A stretch of 64,000 nucleotides of DNA from Modicisalibacter sp049808615. Its GTDB lineage: Bacteria; Pseudomonadota; Gammaproteobacteria; Pseudomonadales; Halomonadaceae. The stretch covers positions 11,718-75,717 of the forward strand of contig NZ_JBNCAN010000024.1 of assembly GCF_049808615.1 (NCBI RefSeq), in the 5' to 3' direction. Of this stretch, positions 41,701 to 49,124 are shown piece by piece. The translations under genes were made by a program, and so were the position numbers. The stretch's first letter is position 1. Every line of letters starts with the position of its first letter. The notes below the pieces were generated by a model. That model saw nothing but the letters and a program-made list of their open reading frames with translations. It was not told where the DNA came from and made no database searches.

Positions 41701-41726
41701 ATGGCCATGGCGATTTATCAGGATGA
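38703..41726 (+). CDS. FAD-linked oxidase/Fe-S fusion (D-2-hydroxyacid dehydrogenase type)
   Basis: 1007 residues. The N-terminal FAD-binding domain has YQITPVGVVIPRDQSD, ARGAGTSQCGQTVG, VVVEPGIVLDHLNAWLK and GGMAGNNSCGSRSIRYG; an FAD-oxidase C domain ends in GEHGDGLCRGEW. From ~residue 580 a ferredoxin-like part has MCNNNGHCRKF...GTMCPSYR and LCVSCKGCKRECPTGVD, followed by CCG-type domains (PLCCGRTYLSSG, ESSCCGMAGSFGYE). This is a GlcD/GlpC-style fusion like YdiJ and long D-lactate dehydrogenases, oxidising a D-2-hydroxyacid and passing electrons to quinone or a cytochrome. AGGAGG precedes ATG 38703. Confidence 0.92.
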   Translation: MSAAREGGDLATRLKREIAGEVLFDDASRGRYSTDASIYQITPVGVVIPRDQSDLTLTLDIARDVGAPILARGAGTSQCGQTVGEALVIDTSRWLNQVVAFDPEARTVVVEPGIVLDHLNAWLKPHGLWYPVDVSTSAQCTLGGMAGNNSCGSRSIRYGNMVHNVLGVDAVLADGSEGHFGFVDELPEMGRVRELADAVRAIAEGVAPEIRDHFPKVLRRVGGYNLDLFDCQNPKPYDSQGRTNLAHLLVGSEGTLGVSRRITLRLSPLPEYKVLGVVNFPTFYQAMDFTQHIVTLDPSAVELVDRTMIELSLENPAFRPVIEKALIGKPQAVLLVEFSGEDHETQLKSLHRLGELMADLGLPGSVVEMPEASAQKALWNVRKAGLNIMMSMKGDGKPVSFIEDCAVPLEHLAEYTDKLTQVFHKHGTEGTWYAHASVGTLHVRPILDMRRGGAEKMREIAEQASALVRAYKGAYSGEHGDGLCRGEWVAWQFGEVVNEAFHEVKRLFDPENRLNPGKIVDTPKMDDHRYFRFPKHYESIPVVPVFDWSTWNVKRDPLTGEQSAPGSAGDPTHGLAMAVEMCNNNGHCRKFDAGTMCPSYRITQNEQHLTRGRANTLRLVLSGQLGEKGLAGDEIKEALDLCVSCKGCKRECPTGVDMAKFKIEARAARAKTKGLSLRDRMVGELPRYAPWASRFRGMVNTLEGRPWLSRRIKHTLKLAPQRSLPVFEGDFLREAQDIQSLASREVLLFVDTFNNYMEVDNPRAAKRVLEAAGYRVHLNVRKGERPLCCGRTYLSSGQFEKAKAEARRTLDALMPFVERGVAIVGLEPSCLLTLRDEFLQYGFGEEAQALAESAYLFEEFLVKAREADELPLKFKPLEHRRALLHGHCHQKAFDAVRPIEQVLAWIPDLEVKTIESSCCGMAGSFGYEVEHFDASMQMAELSLLPAIREAENDSVLVADGTSCRHQIQDGSGRQAIHIAQLLEQALALSTILLDSKGESHGHGDLSG

Positions 41727-41799
41727 AGATCAAATTCCGGATATTGACGTCAGCGTTAATGAGATCGAATTTCATATTAAAAGTAATATTTGCCTTTAA
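41701..41799 (+). CDS. Small ORF with its own ribosome site (unknown)
   Basis: A 32-codon frame starting MAMAIYQDEDQIPDIDVSV overlaps the last 26 bp of the dehydrogenase gene in another frame, with GGGAGAG 4 bases before the ATG. The peptide is acidic and has no recognised domain. It could be a small protein of the operon, the 5' stub of a lost gene, or chance. Spacing and ribosome site are the only support. Confidence 0.35.
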   Translation: MAMAIYQDEDQIPDIDVSVNEIEFHIKSNICL

Positions 41800-41953
41800 C
41801 TAACGTTCCATATAAAGCTTTATCGTAATCGGTCGATGCAATAGATAGGACTGGAGAATGGAACTGGCACCACGCGCTCGATGACAGACGGTTTGATGAG
41901 CTCGGCCTTGCCATGGATTCTGCCAGCAACACTTCCGACTGTGAACGCCGACC

Positions 41954-42358
41954 GTGAAACCGACTGCCACTTCAATACGCGATTACGAGCGCGAAATATT
42001 CAAGGAAAATCGCTTTCTTGGACTACCCCACGGGATCGCCGCTACCGGGCCGACCATTCTGATCGCGCTTACCTGCCTGCGTCTGTCCCTGGACCATACC
42101 AATCTGTTGATGTGGGTACTGCCCGCCACCACCTACCTGCTCGCTTACTCCATTCTCGTTTCACACCTGCCCCGGCGTGATGAGCTCAGGGCGTTGGCGA
42201 TACAGGCCCTCTACGATGATATGAGCCAAAAGGTGCGACAGCTCGAATTGTGCTTCGATGAGAGTGAGTGGCGAGAGGGGGATGTAGAAAAGGAAGATGA
42301 GCGCTCAGGATTCAGCATGCCAGCCAATTTTCTACCCGCAGACCGTGAACTCGCTTGA
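41954..42358 (+). CDS. Small membrane protein, unknown
   Basis: 134 residues from GTG 41954. Two hydrophobic segments (GIAATGPTILIALTCLRLSL and LLMWVLPATTYLLAYSILV) are followed by a charged, acidic tail. It resembles short uncharacterised two-helix membrane proteins. The last ~16 codons lie antisense to the VapC remnant at 42312-42431, so the natural C-terminus may have been changed by the event that damaged that module. No strong ribosome site. Confidence 0.5.
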   Translation: MKPTATSIRDYEREIFKENRFLGLPHGIAATGPTILIALTCLRLSLDHTNLLMWVLPATTYLLAYSILVSHLPRRDELRALAIQALYDDMSQKVRQLELCFDESEWREGDVEKEDERSGFSMPANFLPADRELA

Positions 42359-42431
42359 ATTCATTGGTGTTGGCCGTGACGACCGTCAGATTCTTTGAAA
42401 GTGCCTGGGCCGTATTACAAGTAGGGGTCAT
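42312..42431 (-). pseudogene. VapC toxin with in-frame internal deletion
   Basis: A 39-residue frame that begins MTPTC and continues NTAQALSKNLTVVTANTNEF, KRVHGLRVENWLAC. The second part is the C-terminal end of PIN-domain VapC toxins (A.ALG.TLVTNNTREF.RV.GLRVENW); the first matches a VapC start (MTPTYMLDTN). About 95 codons with most catalytic acids are missing, yet the frame is intact. The ATG overlaps the end of the antitoxin remnant, as in a normal vapBC pair. Confidence 0.6.
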
Positions 42432-42492
42432 CCAGATTAGCAAGGCCTGCATCGGCATCGGGAAAATCTTCATCAATGGGTTTTAGGGCTAG
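42415..42492 (-). pseudogene. VapB antitoxin, C-terminal remnant
   Basis: The reading LALKPIDEDFPDADAGLANL followed by DDPYL and a stop resembles the acidic C-terminal tail of VapB antitoxins that pair with PIN toxins (LDEPFPDIDEGLLPLDD). No N-terminal DNA-binding part remains; the hydrolase gene ends at 42498 just upstream. It overlaps the vapC remnant start by 17 bases, as in functional pairs. Confidence 0.45.
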
Positions 42493-42497
42493 TCGAT

Positions 42498-43268
42498 CTA
42501 CTGCGCCTCCAGCCAGGCGGCGATCTGCGCCGCGGGTTTTTCCCAGCCCGGTTCCTTCAGTATCCAGTGTGCGTGCCCGGCGAATTCCATATAAGTACTT
42601 CGCGGCTGGTATTTCTGCGCGACCTTGCGTACCACACTGGCTGGGGTGATGCGATCTTCAGCACCCGCCACGATGAGCATCGGGCAGGTTACGCGGCTAG
42701 CATCAACCTGCGCGCCTTTAAAGCCTAGCGGCCAGAGACCGATCTCGGCCATCACCCTGCCGGACTCCCAGCCGCAGCGGTTGTAGATGGCGCGGCGCTC
42801 GGCGTCGGGGAGCTTGTGCATCATTGCGTAGACGGCGCGCTCGTAGTCCAGCTGGTGAGCGTGTTTCCAGAATGCCCCACGGGTAAAGATGCCGAAGAAG
42901 CTTTTGAGCACAGAATAGCGCAGCGAGAGAATGCCGGCGGGGGCTGCCGGCGTGATGCAGACCGCCGCTTGTGCGCAATCGCGACTGGCGAGAATCTGCG
43001 CGAGCAGCCCACCCATGGAATGCCCGAAGAGGATCGGTTTCTCAGGCAGCGCGCGGATCTCGATTTCAAGATCCGCCGCATAATCGAGCAGGCCTGTGGC
43101 GCCGAGTTTGGCCAAGGGCATTTGATTTGCCGGCATATCGTGGTAGCGCAAATCCGGCGCCAGGCATTGATAGCCTTTGGCTTCAAAAAAGCGCCGGTAG
43201 TTGTCCCAATACCAGCCGCCACCCCACATGCCGTGGATCATGACGATCGTCTTGCGCGCGGCGCTCAT
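42498..43268 (-). CDS. Alpha/beta hydrolase
   Basis: 256 residues. TIVMIHGMWGGGWYWDNYRRFF holds the oxyanion HG motif, LFGHSMGGLLAQIL the nucleophile Ser, MLIVAGAEDRITPAS the acid Asp and FAGHAHWILKEPGW the catalytic His; the triad is complete. There is no signal peptide. Substrate unknown; a small cytoplasmic esterase or lipase-like enzyme is likely. It is followed by the decayed vapBC and lies downstream of the amidohydrolase on the same strand. Confidence 0.88.
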   Translation of the reverse strand: MSAARKTIVMIHGMWGGGWYWDNYRRFFEAKGYQCLAPDLRYHDMPANQMPLAKLGATGLLDYAADLEIEIRALPEKPILFGHSMGGLLAQILASRDCAQAAVCITPAAPAGILSLRYSVLKSFFGIFTRGAFWKHAHQLDYERAVYAMMHKLPDAERRAIYNRCGWESGRVMAEIGLWPLGFKGAQVDASRVTCPMLIVAGAEDRITPASVVRKVAQKYQPRSTYMEFAGHAHWILKEPGWEKPAAQIAAWLEAQ

Positions 43269-43349
43269 GTCTCATCACCTTGACTCGAGCGCCGCATCTC
43301 AGGCTTTACCGGTCGGGAATATGACCATGTCGTCATGGCGATGGCGCCA

Positions 43350-45017
43350 TCAGTCCGCCTTGTCTGCTGCATATACCTGCTCACCCGCAATCCAGGTCTC
43401 TGCGACCTGAGTCTGCCAGATGTTCCGCGGATCAGTGCGAATGATGTCGGTATCCACCAGAATGAAATCCGCCCATTGCCCCGGCATCAGCCCGCCCAGA
43501 CTCTTTTCCTGATAGGCCGCATAGGCCGCATCCAGGGTAAAGGCGCGCAGCGCTTCCGTAGCGGTAAGTTTCTGGCCCGGCAGCCAACCGCCCTGGGGCT
43601 GATTGTCGCGGTCTTCTCGCGTGACGGCGGCGTGCAGGCCATAGAAGGGATCCGCCGGCTCGACGGGGAAGTCGGAACCCGCAGCGATTCGGCTACCGTT
43701 GTCGAGGAAGAAGCGCCAGGCGTAGGCACCGGCGAGCCGTTCCTGGCCCAGACGATCGCCCGCCATGTTCTTGTCGCTGGTGGCGTGGGTCGGCTGCATC
43801 GACGGAATGACCCCGAGCGCCGAGAAGCGTGGAATATCATTGACGTTCACGACCTGAGCATGCTCGATGCGGTGACGCAATTTCCGAGCGTCCGGGTCGT
43901 TTTTTAGATTTTCCTCGTAGATGTTCAAGGCGATGCGATTGGCGCGATCGCCGATCGCGTGCATATTGGCCTGAAAGCCGTTGCGACTGGACTTGTCGAC
44001 CAGTGTCTGCAGAGATTCCCTGTCCTGCAGCATCAGGCCCTTTGAGTCAGGGCGATCACTATAGTGCTTGAGCAGGGCGGCCCCGCGACTGCCCAGTGCG
44101 CCATCGGCGTAAATCTTGACGCTGCGGATATCGAGCCAATCCTCGGGATCATCCTGGGGGCCCTTGTCGAGAAGGGCGTCGAATTGTGGATCGCTCGAGG
44201 CGATCATCGGGTACAGGCGTACACCGAGTTGTCCGGCCTCGTCCCGCCCCCGATATAGGTCGAGTTCCCGTGCGCTGGCGCCCGCATCATGCACGCCGGT
44301 GATGCCGACTTCCTGAAGATGTTCAACGGCGGTATCGAAGGCCTGGGCCATTTCCTGTTGGCTGCGTTCGGGGATCTGATCGGTGATCAATTGCTGAGCA
44401 TTGTCGATGAACACGCCGGTGGGATTACCGTCGTTGTCGCGCAGGATCTCGCCACCTTCCGGCGCTTGGGTGTCTTTATCGATACCCGCCAGTTCCATGG
44501 CCTTGCTGTTGACCCAGATGGCGTGCTTGTCGACCCGGCTCAACACGACAGGGCGCTCGGCAATCGTCGCATCCAGCGTCCTGGCGGTGGGAAATTCCTG
44601 CTCCTCCCACAGCACCTGGTTCCAGCCGCCGCCGCGAATCCACTCGAGATTGGAATTTTGTGAGGCAAATTCGGCCACTTTGTCCGCGCTCCTCTGGGCC
44701 GATTCGAGATCGCGCAGATCGACTTCCAGCAAGCTGTAACCCAGCGCCATGAAATGGCCGTGGGCATCGATCAGCCCTGGCAGAAGTGTCTTGCCTTCCG
44801 CGTCGAGGGTGCTCTCGGCTTGGGGATAGTCCGCGGCCAATTGTTCGCCGCCCCGGGCCACCACCTTGCCATCCTCGATAATCAGGGTAGAAAAGGTGAC
44901 GAGCTGGCGATTGGCATCGAAACCATAGCCGTTGGCGTTGTCGACCACCGTGGTCTGCGCCTGGGCGGTAAGGGTAATGGTGGCGATGGAGAGAGATAGC
45001 AGGGTCTTTCTGAACAT
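43350..45017 (-). CDS. Exported amidohydrolase family 3 protein (YtcJ-like)
   Basis: 555 residues with signal peptide MFRKTLLSLSIATITLTAQA. The metal site begins LLPGLIDAHGHFMALG (HxH). VKIYADGALGSRGAALL, ANMHAIGDRANRIAL, LRHRIEHAQVVN and AAGSDFPVEPADPFYGL are hallmarks of the YtcJ/LAF3 amidohydrolases. The frame runs far upstream, but ATG 45017 has AAGGA 9 bases before it and starts the signal peptide; ATG 45026 is also possible. It acts outside the cytoplasm on an unknown amide or cyclic substrate. Confidence 0.9.
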   Translation of the reverse strand: MFRKTLLSLSIATITLTAQAQTTVVDNANGYGFDANRQLVTFSTLIIEDGKVVARGGEQLAADYPQAESTLDAEGKTLLPGLIDAHGHFMALGYSLLEVDLRDLESAQRSADKVAEFASQNSNLEWIRGGGWNQVLWEEQEFPTARTLDATIAERPVVLSRVDKHAIWVNSKAMELAGIDKDTQAPEGGEILRDNDGNPTGVFIDNAQQLITDQIPERSQQEMAQAFDTAVEHLQEVGITGVHDAGASARELDLYRGRDEAGQLGVRLYPMIASSDPQFDALLDKGPQDDPEDWLDIRSVKIYADGALGSRGAALLKHYSDRPDSKGLMLQDRESLQTLVDKSSRNGFQANMHAIGDRANRIALNIYEENLKNDPDARKLRHRIEHAQVVNVNDIPRFSALGVIPSMQPTHATSDKNMAGDRLGQERLAGAYAWRFFLDNGSRIAAGSDFPVEPADPFYGLHAAVTREDRDNQPQGGWLPGQKLTATEALRAFTLDAAYAAYQEKSLGGLMPGQWADFILVDTDIIRTDPRNIWQTQVAETWIAGEQVYAADKAD

Positions 45018-45299
45018 GGTATCCATTCCTTGTGGTTGTATTTGCAGCGGACGAACCAGCAGGGCTGCTACGCTATGCTTATGAACAGAGCGTGGCGGCA
45101 ATGTGAGAATGCAAAAAATAGCATATGTCATGGCGTTGCCGATGGAAAATGAATGCCGGGTCGAATTCATGTCGGGAAGGCTGGGCGCAGACCCGGGAGT
45201 GGTGTAAATTGGAGTTGAATATTTCGAACACTCTTTGGCATGTCTCGCGCCCGAGACGCTGACCGGCGAGTAGAGCCAGAACAGAATGAGGAGAGAACG

Positions 45300-46478
45300 A
45301 TGAGCGGATTCCAATGGGATGATGCATTGCTGCTGTCGCAGCAACTGACCGATGACGAGCGCCAGATCCAGGATGCTGCCCAGGCCTATTGTCAGGAGCG
45401 GCTGCAACCACGGGTGCTCGAGGCCTTTCGTGAAGAGCGCTTCGATCGCGAGATTCTCAACGAGATGGGTGAAATGGGCCTGCTGGGCGCGACGGTGGCT
45501 GAAGAATACGGTGGCTCCGCCATCGGCCATGTCGCCTATGGCCTGATCGCACGAGAGGTCGAGCGGGTCGATTCCGGCTATCGCTCGGCGATGAGCGTGC
45601 AGTCATCCTTGGTGATGCACCCCATCGAGGCCTACGGCAGCGAAGAGCAGAAACAGCACTATCTGCCCAAGTTGGCTACCGGCGAATTAGTGGGCTGTTT
45701 CGGCCTCACCGAACCGGATTCCGGCTCTGATCCGGCCAGCATGCGTACCCGAGCACGCAAGGTCGACGGCGGTTACCGTCTGACCGGCCAGAAGATGTGG
45801 ATCACCAACAGCCCCATCGCTGACCTGGCCATCGTCTGGGCGAAATCCGACGCCCATGACGACAAGATCAAGGGGTTTATCGTCGATCGTGATGTCGAGG
45901 GCTTCAGCACCCCGACCATCCACGGCAAGATATCCCTGCGCGCCTCGATTACCGGCGAGATCGTGTTGGACGATGCCTTCGTCTCCGAGGATAAGTTGTT
46001 GCCCGAAGCCGCCGGCCTGGGTGGTCCTTTCGGTTGCCTCAACAAGGCGCGGTACGGCATTGCCTGGGGCGCCATGGGAGCTGCTGAATTCTGCTGGCAT
46101 GCCGCGCGTCAATACACCCTGGATCGCAAGCAATTTGGTCGCCCTCTGGCCGCGACCCAGCTCGTTCAGCTCAAGCTGGCCAACATGCAGACCGAGATCA
46201 GCCTGGGCCTACAAGCCTGTCTCCAGGTCGGTCGCCTATTGGACGCCAAGCAGGGCACCCCGGAGATGATTTCGCTGATCAAGCGCAACAATGCCGGCAA
46301 GGCGCTGGATATCGCGCGAGTAGCGCGGGACATGCACGGCGGCAACGGCATCTCCGAGGAATACGGCGTGATCCGGCACATGGTCAACCTGGAAACCGTG
46401 AACACCTATGAAGGCACCCATGATATTCATGCGTTGATTCTGGGTCGGGCGCAAACCGGCATTCAGGCGTTTTTCTAA
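45300..46478 (+). CDS. gcdH: Glutaryl-CoA dehydrogenase
   Basis: 392 residues of the acyl-CoA dehydrogenase fold. GCFGLTEPDSGSDPASMRTRA and RLTGQKMWITNSPIADLAIVWAK form the FAD/substrate site; the catalytic Glu lies in NLETVNTYEGTHDIHALILGR. The N-terminal DDERQIQDAAQAYCQERL and KISLRASITGEIVLDD are typical of GcdH, which converts glutaryl-CoA to crotonyl-CoA with release of CO2. GAGGAGAG precedes ATG 45300. The paired CoA-transferase at 46674 supports glutarate use. Confidence 0.92.
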   Translation: MSGFQWDDALLLSQQLTDDERQIQDAAQAYCQERLQPRVLEAFREERFDREILNEMGEMGLLGATVAEEYGGSAIGHVAYGLIAREVERVDSGYRSAMSVQSSLVMHPIEAYGSEEQKQHYLPKLATGELVGCFGLTEPDSGSDPASMRTRARKVDGGYRLTGQKMWITNSPIADLAIVWAKSDAHDDKIKGFIVDRDVEGFSTPTIHGKISLRASITGEIVLDDAFVSEDKLLPEAAGLGGPFGCLNKARYGIAWGAMGAAEFCWHAARQYTLDRKQFGRPLAATQLVQLKLANMQTEISLGLQACLQVGRLLDAKQGTPEMISLIKRNNAGKALDIARVARDMHGGNGISEEYGVIRHMVNLETVNTYEGTHDIHALILGRAQTGIQAFF

Positions 46479-46526
46479 GCCTCATTGCAGATCAGTGTGA
46501 TGCAGCAAATCTGTCGGAAAGGGTGG

Positions 46527-46614
46527 CGTAGGAGCGCAGATCCTCAGCGCGAAAGGCGCCGTCAGGCGTCAAGGACGAGACGGCGCCGTTCGCCCGATAA
46601 ATCGGGCTCCTACG
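46527..46614. repeat. REPIN-like inverted pair of REP elements
   Basis: Outer arms CGTAGGAGC (46527-46535) / GCTCCTACG (46606-46614) and inner arms GAAAGGCGCCGTC (46551-46563) / GACGGCGCCGTTC (46579-46591) enclose smaller hairpins, GCGC...GCGC and GCCCGATAAATCGGGC. Two REP units face each other, the form in which REP sequences are moved by RAYT transposases. It lies between gcdH and the CoA-transferase gene. Confidence 0.75.
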
Positions 46615-46673
46615 TCCCGCAGCCCTTACGGCAACCTGTGACGAATATTTTCTAAGCATAAGGGCACGCAGTG

Positions 46674-47894
46674 ATGAACAAACCGCTTGAAGGCGTGCGC
46701 GTCCTGGATCTTTCCCGAGTGCTGGCCGGCCCCTGGTGCGGTCAGCAACTGGCGGACCTGGGTGCCGAAGTGATCAAGATCGAGCGTCCGGGCAGCGGTG
46801 ACGATACTCGAACCTGGGGGCCGCCCTGGCTCTCGGGTACCCGGGAGTCGGCCTATTTTCTCAGCACCAATCGCGGCAAACGTTCCGTCGCGGTGAATCT
46901 CGCCGACCCGGAAGGGCAGGCGCTGATTCGCGAGCTGGTCGGCCAGTGCGACGTGGTGGTCGAGAACTTCAAGGTCGGTGGCCTCAAGGCCTATGGACTG
47001 GATTACGAGAGCCTGAAGGCGGTCAAGCCGGATCTGATCTACTGCTCGATCACCGGTTTCGGCCAGGATGGCCCCTATGCGCACCGAGCCGGGTATGACT
47101 TCATGATTCAGGGCATGGGGGGCTTGATGAGCCTGACCGGTCAACCGGAGGGCGCACCAGGGAGCGAACCCATGAAGGTCGGTGTCGCCCTGACCGATAT
47201 CTTCACTGGCATGTATGCGGCGAATGCCATCATGGCAGCGCTGTTTCAGCGCGAGCGCACCGGGCAGGGAGGTCATCTCGATCTGGCATTGCTCGACGTG
47301 CAGGTAGGCGTATTGGCCAACCAGGCCCTCAATTACCTGACCAGCGGTATACCGCCGAAGCGCCTGGGCAACGCCCATCCCAATATCGTGCCCTATCAGG
47401 CGTTTCCCACCGCGGATGGCTATCTGATCATCACCGTGGGCAACGACGGTCAATTCCGACGGCTGTGTCAGGTGCTTGGCCGGCCACATCTGGCCGACGA
47501 TGAACGCTTTGCCACCAACGCCTCTCGAGTCGAGCATCGCGAGCTGCTGGCGCCGGAGATCGCTGCCTGTCTGATGGGCGCGAATACGGATGATTGGTTG
47601 GCAAGCCTCGAAGCAGCGGGCGTGCCTTGTGGGCCGATCAATACCCTGGATCGGGTGTTCGAAGACCCTCAGGTACGTCATCGCGGCATGCAGTTGAGCA
47701 TGACTCATCCCGAGTCGGGCGAAGTCGCGCTCGTGAGTAATCCTATTCGCATGGATGGACAGGCGCTCAATGCGGATCTTCCGCCGCCGACGCTGGGTCA
47801 GCATAGTGACGAAGTGCTCAAGACATTACTGAGAATGGATGATGAGGCCCTGGCTGAACTCAAACGAAAAGGCGTGGTTGGAAGTTACCCATAA
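46674..47894 (+). CDS. Family III CoA-transferase, probably succinyl-CoA:glutarate
   Basis: 406 residues. LEGVRVLDLSRVLAGPWCGQQLADLGAEVIKIERPGSGDDTRTWGPPW is the family start; the active-site Asp is in AGYDFMIQGMGGLMSLTG, and YCSITGFGQDGPYAHRAGYD precedes it. Adjacent to gcdH, this matches human SUGCT and the bacterial glutarate CoA-transferases. GTG 46671 or ATG 46674 may start it, both within range of AAGGG. A REPIN separates it from gcdH, so expression may be partly independent. Confidence 0.88.
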   Translation: MNKPLEGVRVLDLSRVLAGPWCGQQLADLGAEVIKIERPGSGDDTRTWGPPWLSGTRESAYFLSTNRGKRSVAVNLADPEGQALIRELVGQCDVVVENFKVGGLKAYGLDYESLKAVKPDLIYCSITGFGQDGPYAHRAGYDFMIQGMGGLMSLTGQPEGAPGSEPMKVGVALTDIFTGMYAANAIMAALFQRERTGQGGHLDLALLDVQVGVLANQALNYLTSGIPPKRLGNAHPNIVPYQAFPTADGYLIITVGNDGQFRRLCQVLGRPHLADDERFATNASRVEHRELLAPEIAACLMGANTDDWLASLEAAGVPCGPINTLDRVFEDPQVRHRGMQLSMTHPESGEVALVSNPIRMDGQALNADLPPPTLGQHSDEVLKTLLRMDDEALAELKRKGVVGSYP

Positions 47895-47975
47895 TTTGAA
47901 AATAGTTCGTCTATTCTTATATTGAGAATACGCCAAAGGATTGGTGGAAATATCCTGGCCACGGAGGGCTTCAAG

Positions 47976-49121
47976 ATGAAGAAACGTATCAGCTTCTTCA
48001 TTCACCATCAGGGGCGGGGCCATGCACGACGCGCCATGGCCATCATCCGCCGATTCTCGCCCGACAGGCCCGTCACGGTCATGACCGCGGATACGTCGCT
48101 GTTCGATGGTTTTGAGCGTGACATCGAACGGGTGGCATTGCCGAACATGATCGGCGCCGGGGTGGCGACGCCGGAACTCTTCGAGATCGCGACGACCCCT
48201 TCCGTCATGCATTGCGTGCCTCTTGGTGTGCGGGAGATGCGGCGCACCATGCGCTTGATCCTGGATCATCTGGACGACAGCGATGCGGGACTGTTCGTCA
48301 GCGATGTTTCCGCCGAACTGGTCTTGCTCTCTCGTATCGCCAGTGTCCCGGCGGTCAAAGTGCGCATGCATGGGGATCGTAGCGACCCCGGGCATTTGGC
48401 GGCCTATGAATGTTGCGTGGGGATGCTGGCGCCCTTCGATGAGCGTCTCGAGCAGGAGGACTACCCGGACTGGGCCCGGGCCAAGACCTGCTATACCGGC
48501 GGGTTGTGCACCAGCGACGATGCAGTGAAGGACAAACGCGCTGCTCGAAAGAAACTGGGTTTGCCCGAGGATCAGGAAATCATCCTCGTGCTTACCGGGG
48601 GTGGCGGTGCCGGAACGCCCTATGCGCCGTTGACCGTAGCAGCCCGGGCAGTGCCCCGGTCGCGAATGATCGTCATTGGTCCGGTGCATCGGGAAGGCCA
48701 CGAGACGGATTTCGCCAATCTCGAGGAGCGTGGCTGGGTGTCGAACGTCACCGATTACCTGGTGGCCAGCGACATCGTGCTGGCCTCCGCCGGCGACAAT
48801 ACCGTGCATGAAATCGCCAAGATCGGCCGACCCTACATCTGCGCGCCGGAGTGGCGCTATTTCGGTGAGCAGGTGCGCAAGGCGCAGTGCCTGGCCTGCC
48901 TCGAGGCGGCTATCCATCTCGAGACCTGGCCTGGCGACATTGGCGCCTGGCAGGCCGTGTTCGCTCGGGCCAGGAAAATCGATATCGCCAACCTGCAGAC
49001 GCTCTATTCGCCCGAAGCGGACCAGGTGGCCGCGCGCTGGCTTGAAGAGACCACCGATCGGCTCTGGAGCAACGAGGCGAAATCCGAGCCGGTAGTGAGT
49101 ATCGCTCTGGGAAGAAGCTGA
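47976..49121 (+). CDS. GT-B glycosyltransferase, MurG/UGT-like
   Basis: 381 residues. It starts MKKRISFFIHHQGRGHARRAMAI, the GxGH-type acceptor loop of GT28/MGDG-synthase-like enzymes. The C-terminal donor half has EIILVLTGGGGAGTPYAPLT, GWVSNVTDYLVASDIVLASAGDNTVHEIAKIGRPYI and PEWRYFGEQVRKAQCL. GGAGGG precedes ATG 47976; the upstream frame is not used. It is convergent with the GT2 gene and part of the sucrose-phosphate synthase neighbourhood. Its product is unknown. Confidence 0.85.
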   Translation: MKKRISFFIHHQGRGHARRAMAIIRRFSPDRPVTVMTADTSLFDGFERDIERVALPNMIGAGVATPELFEIATTPSVMHCVPLGVREMRRTMRLILDHLDDSDAGLFVSDVSAELVLLSRIASVPAVKVRMHGDRSDPGHLAAYECCVGMLAPFDERLEQEDYPDWARAKTCYTGGLCTSDDAVKDKRAARKKLGLPEDQEIILVLTGGGGAGTPYAPLTVAARAVPRSRMIVIGPVHREGHETDFANLEERGWVSNVTDYLVASDIVLASAGDNTVHEIAKIGRPYICAPEWRYFGEQVRKAQCLACLEAAIHLETWPGDIGAWQAVFARARKIDIANLQTLYSPEADQVAARWLEETTDRLWSNEAKSEPVVSIALGRS

Positions 49122-49124
49122 GGA

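Noticed and set aside
32310..41726. Itaconate or carnitine degradation operon
   Set aside because: CoA-transferase and crotonase are shared, but no citramalyl-CoA lyase, CaiC or betaine transporter/dehydrogenase is present.
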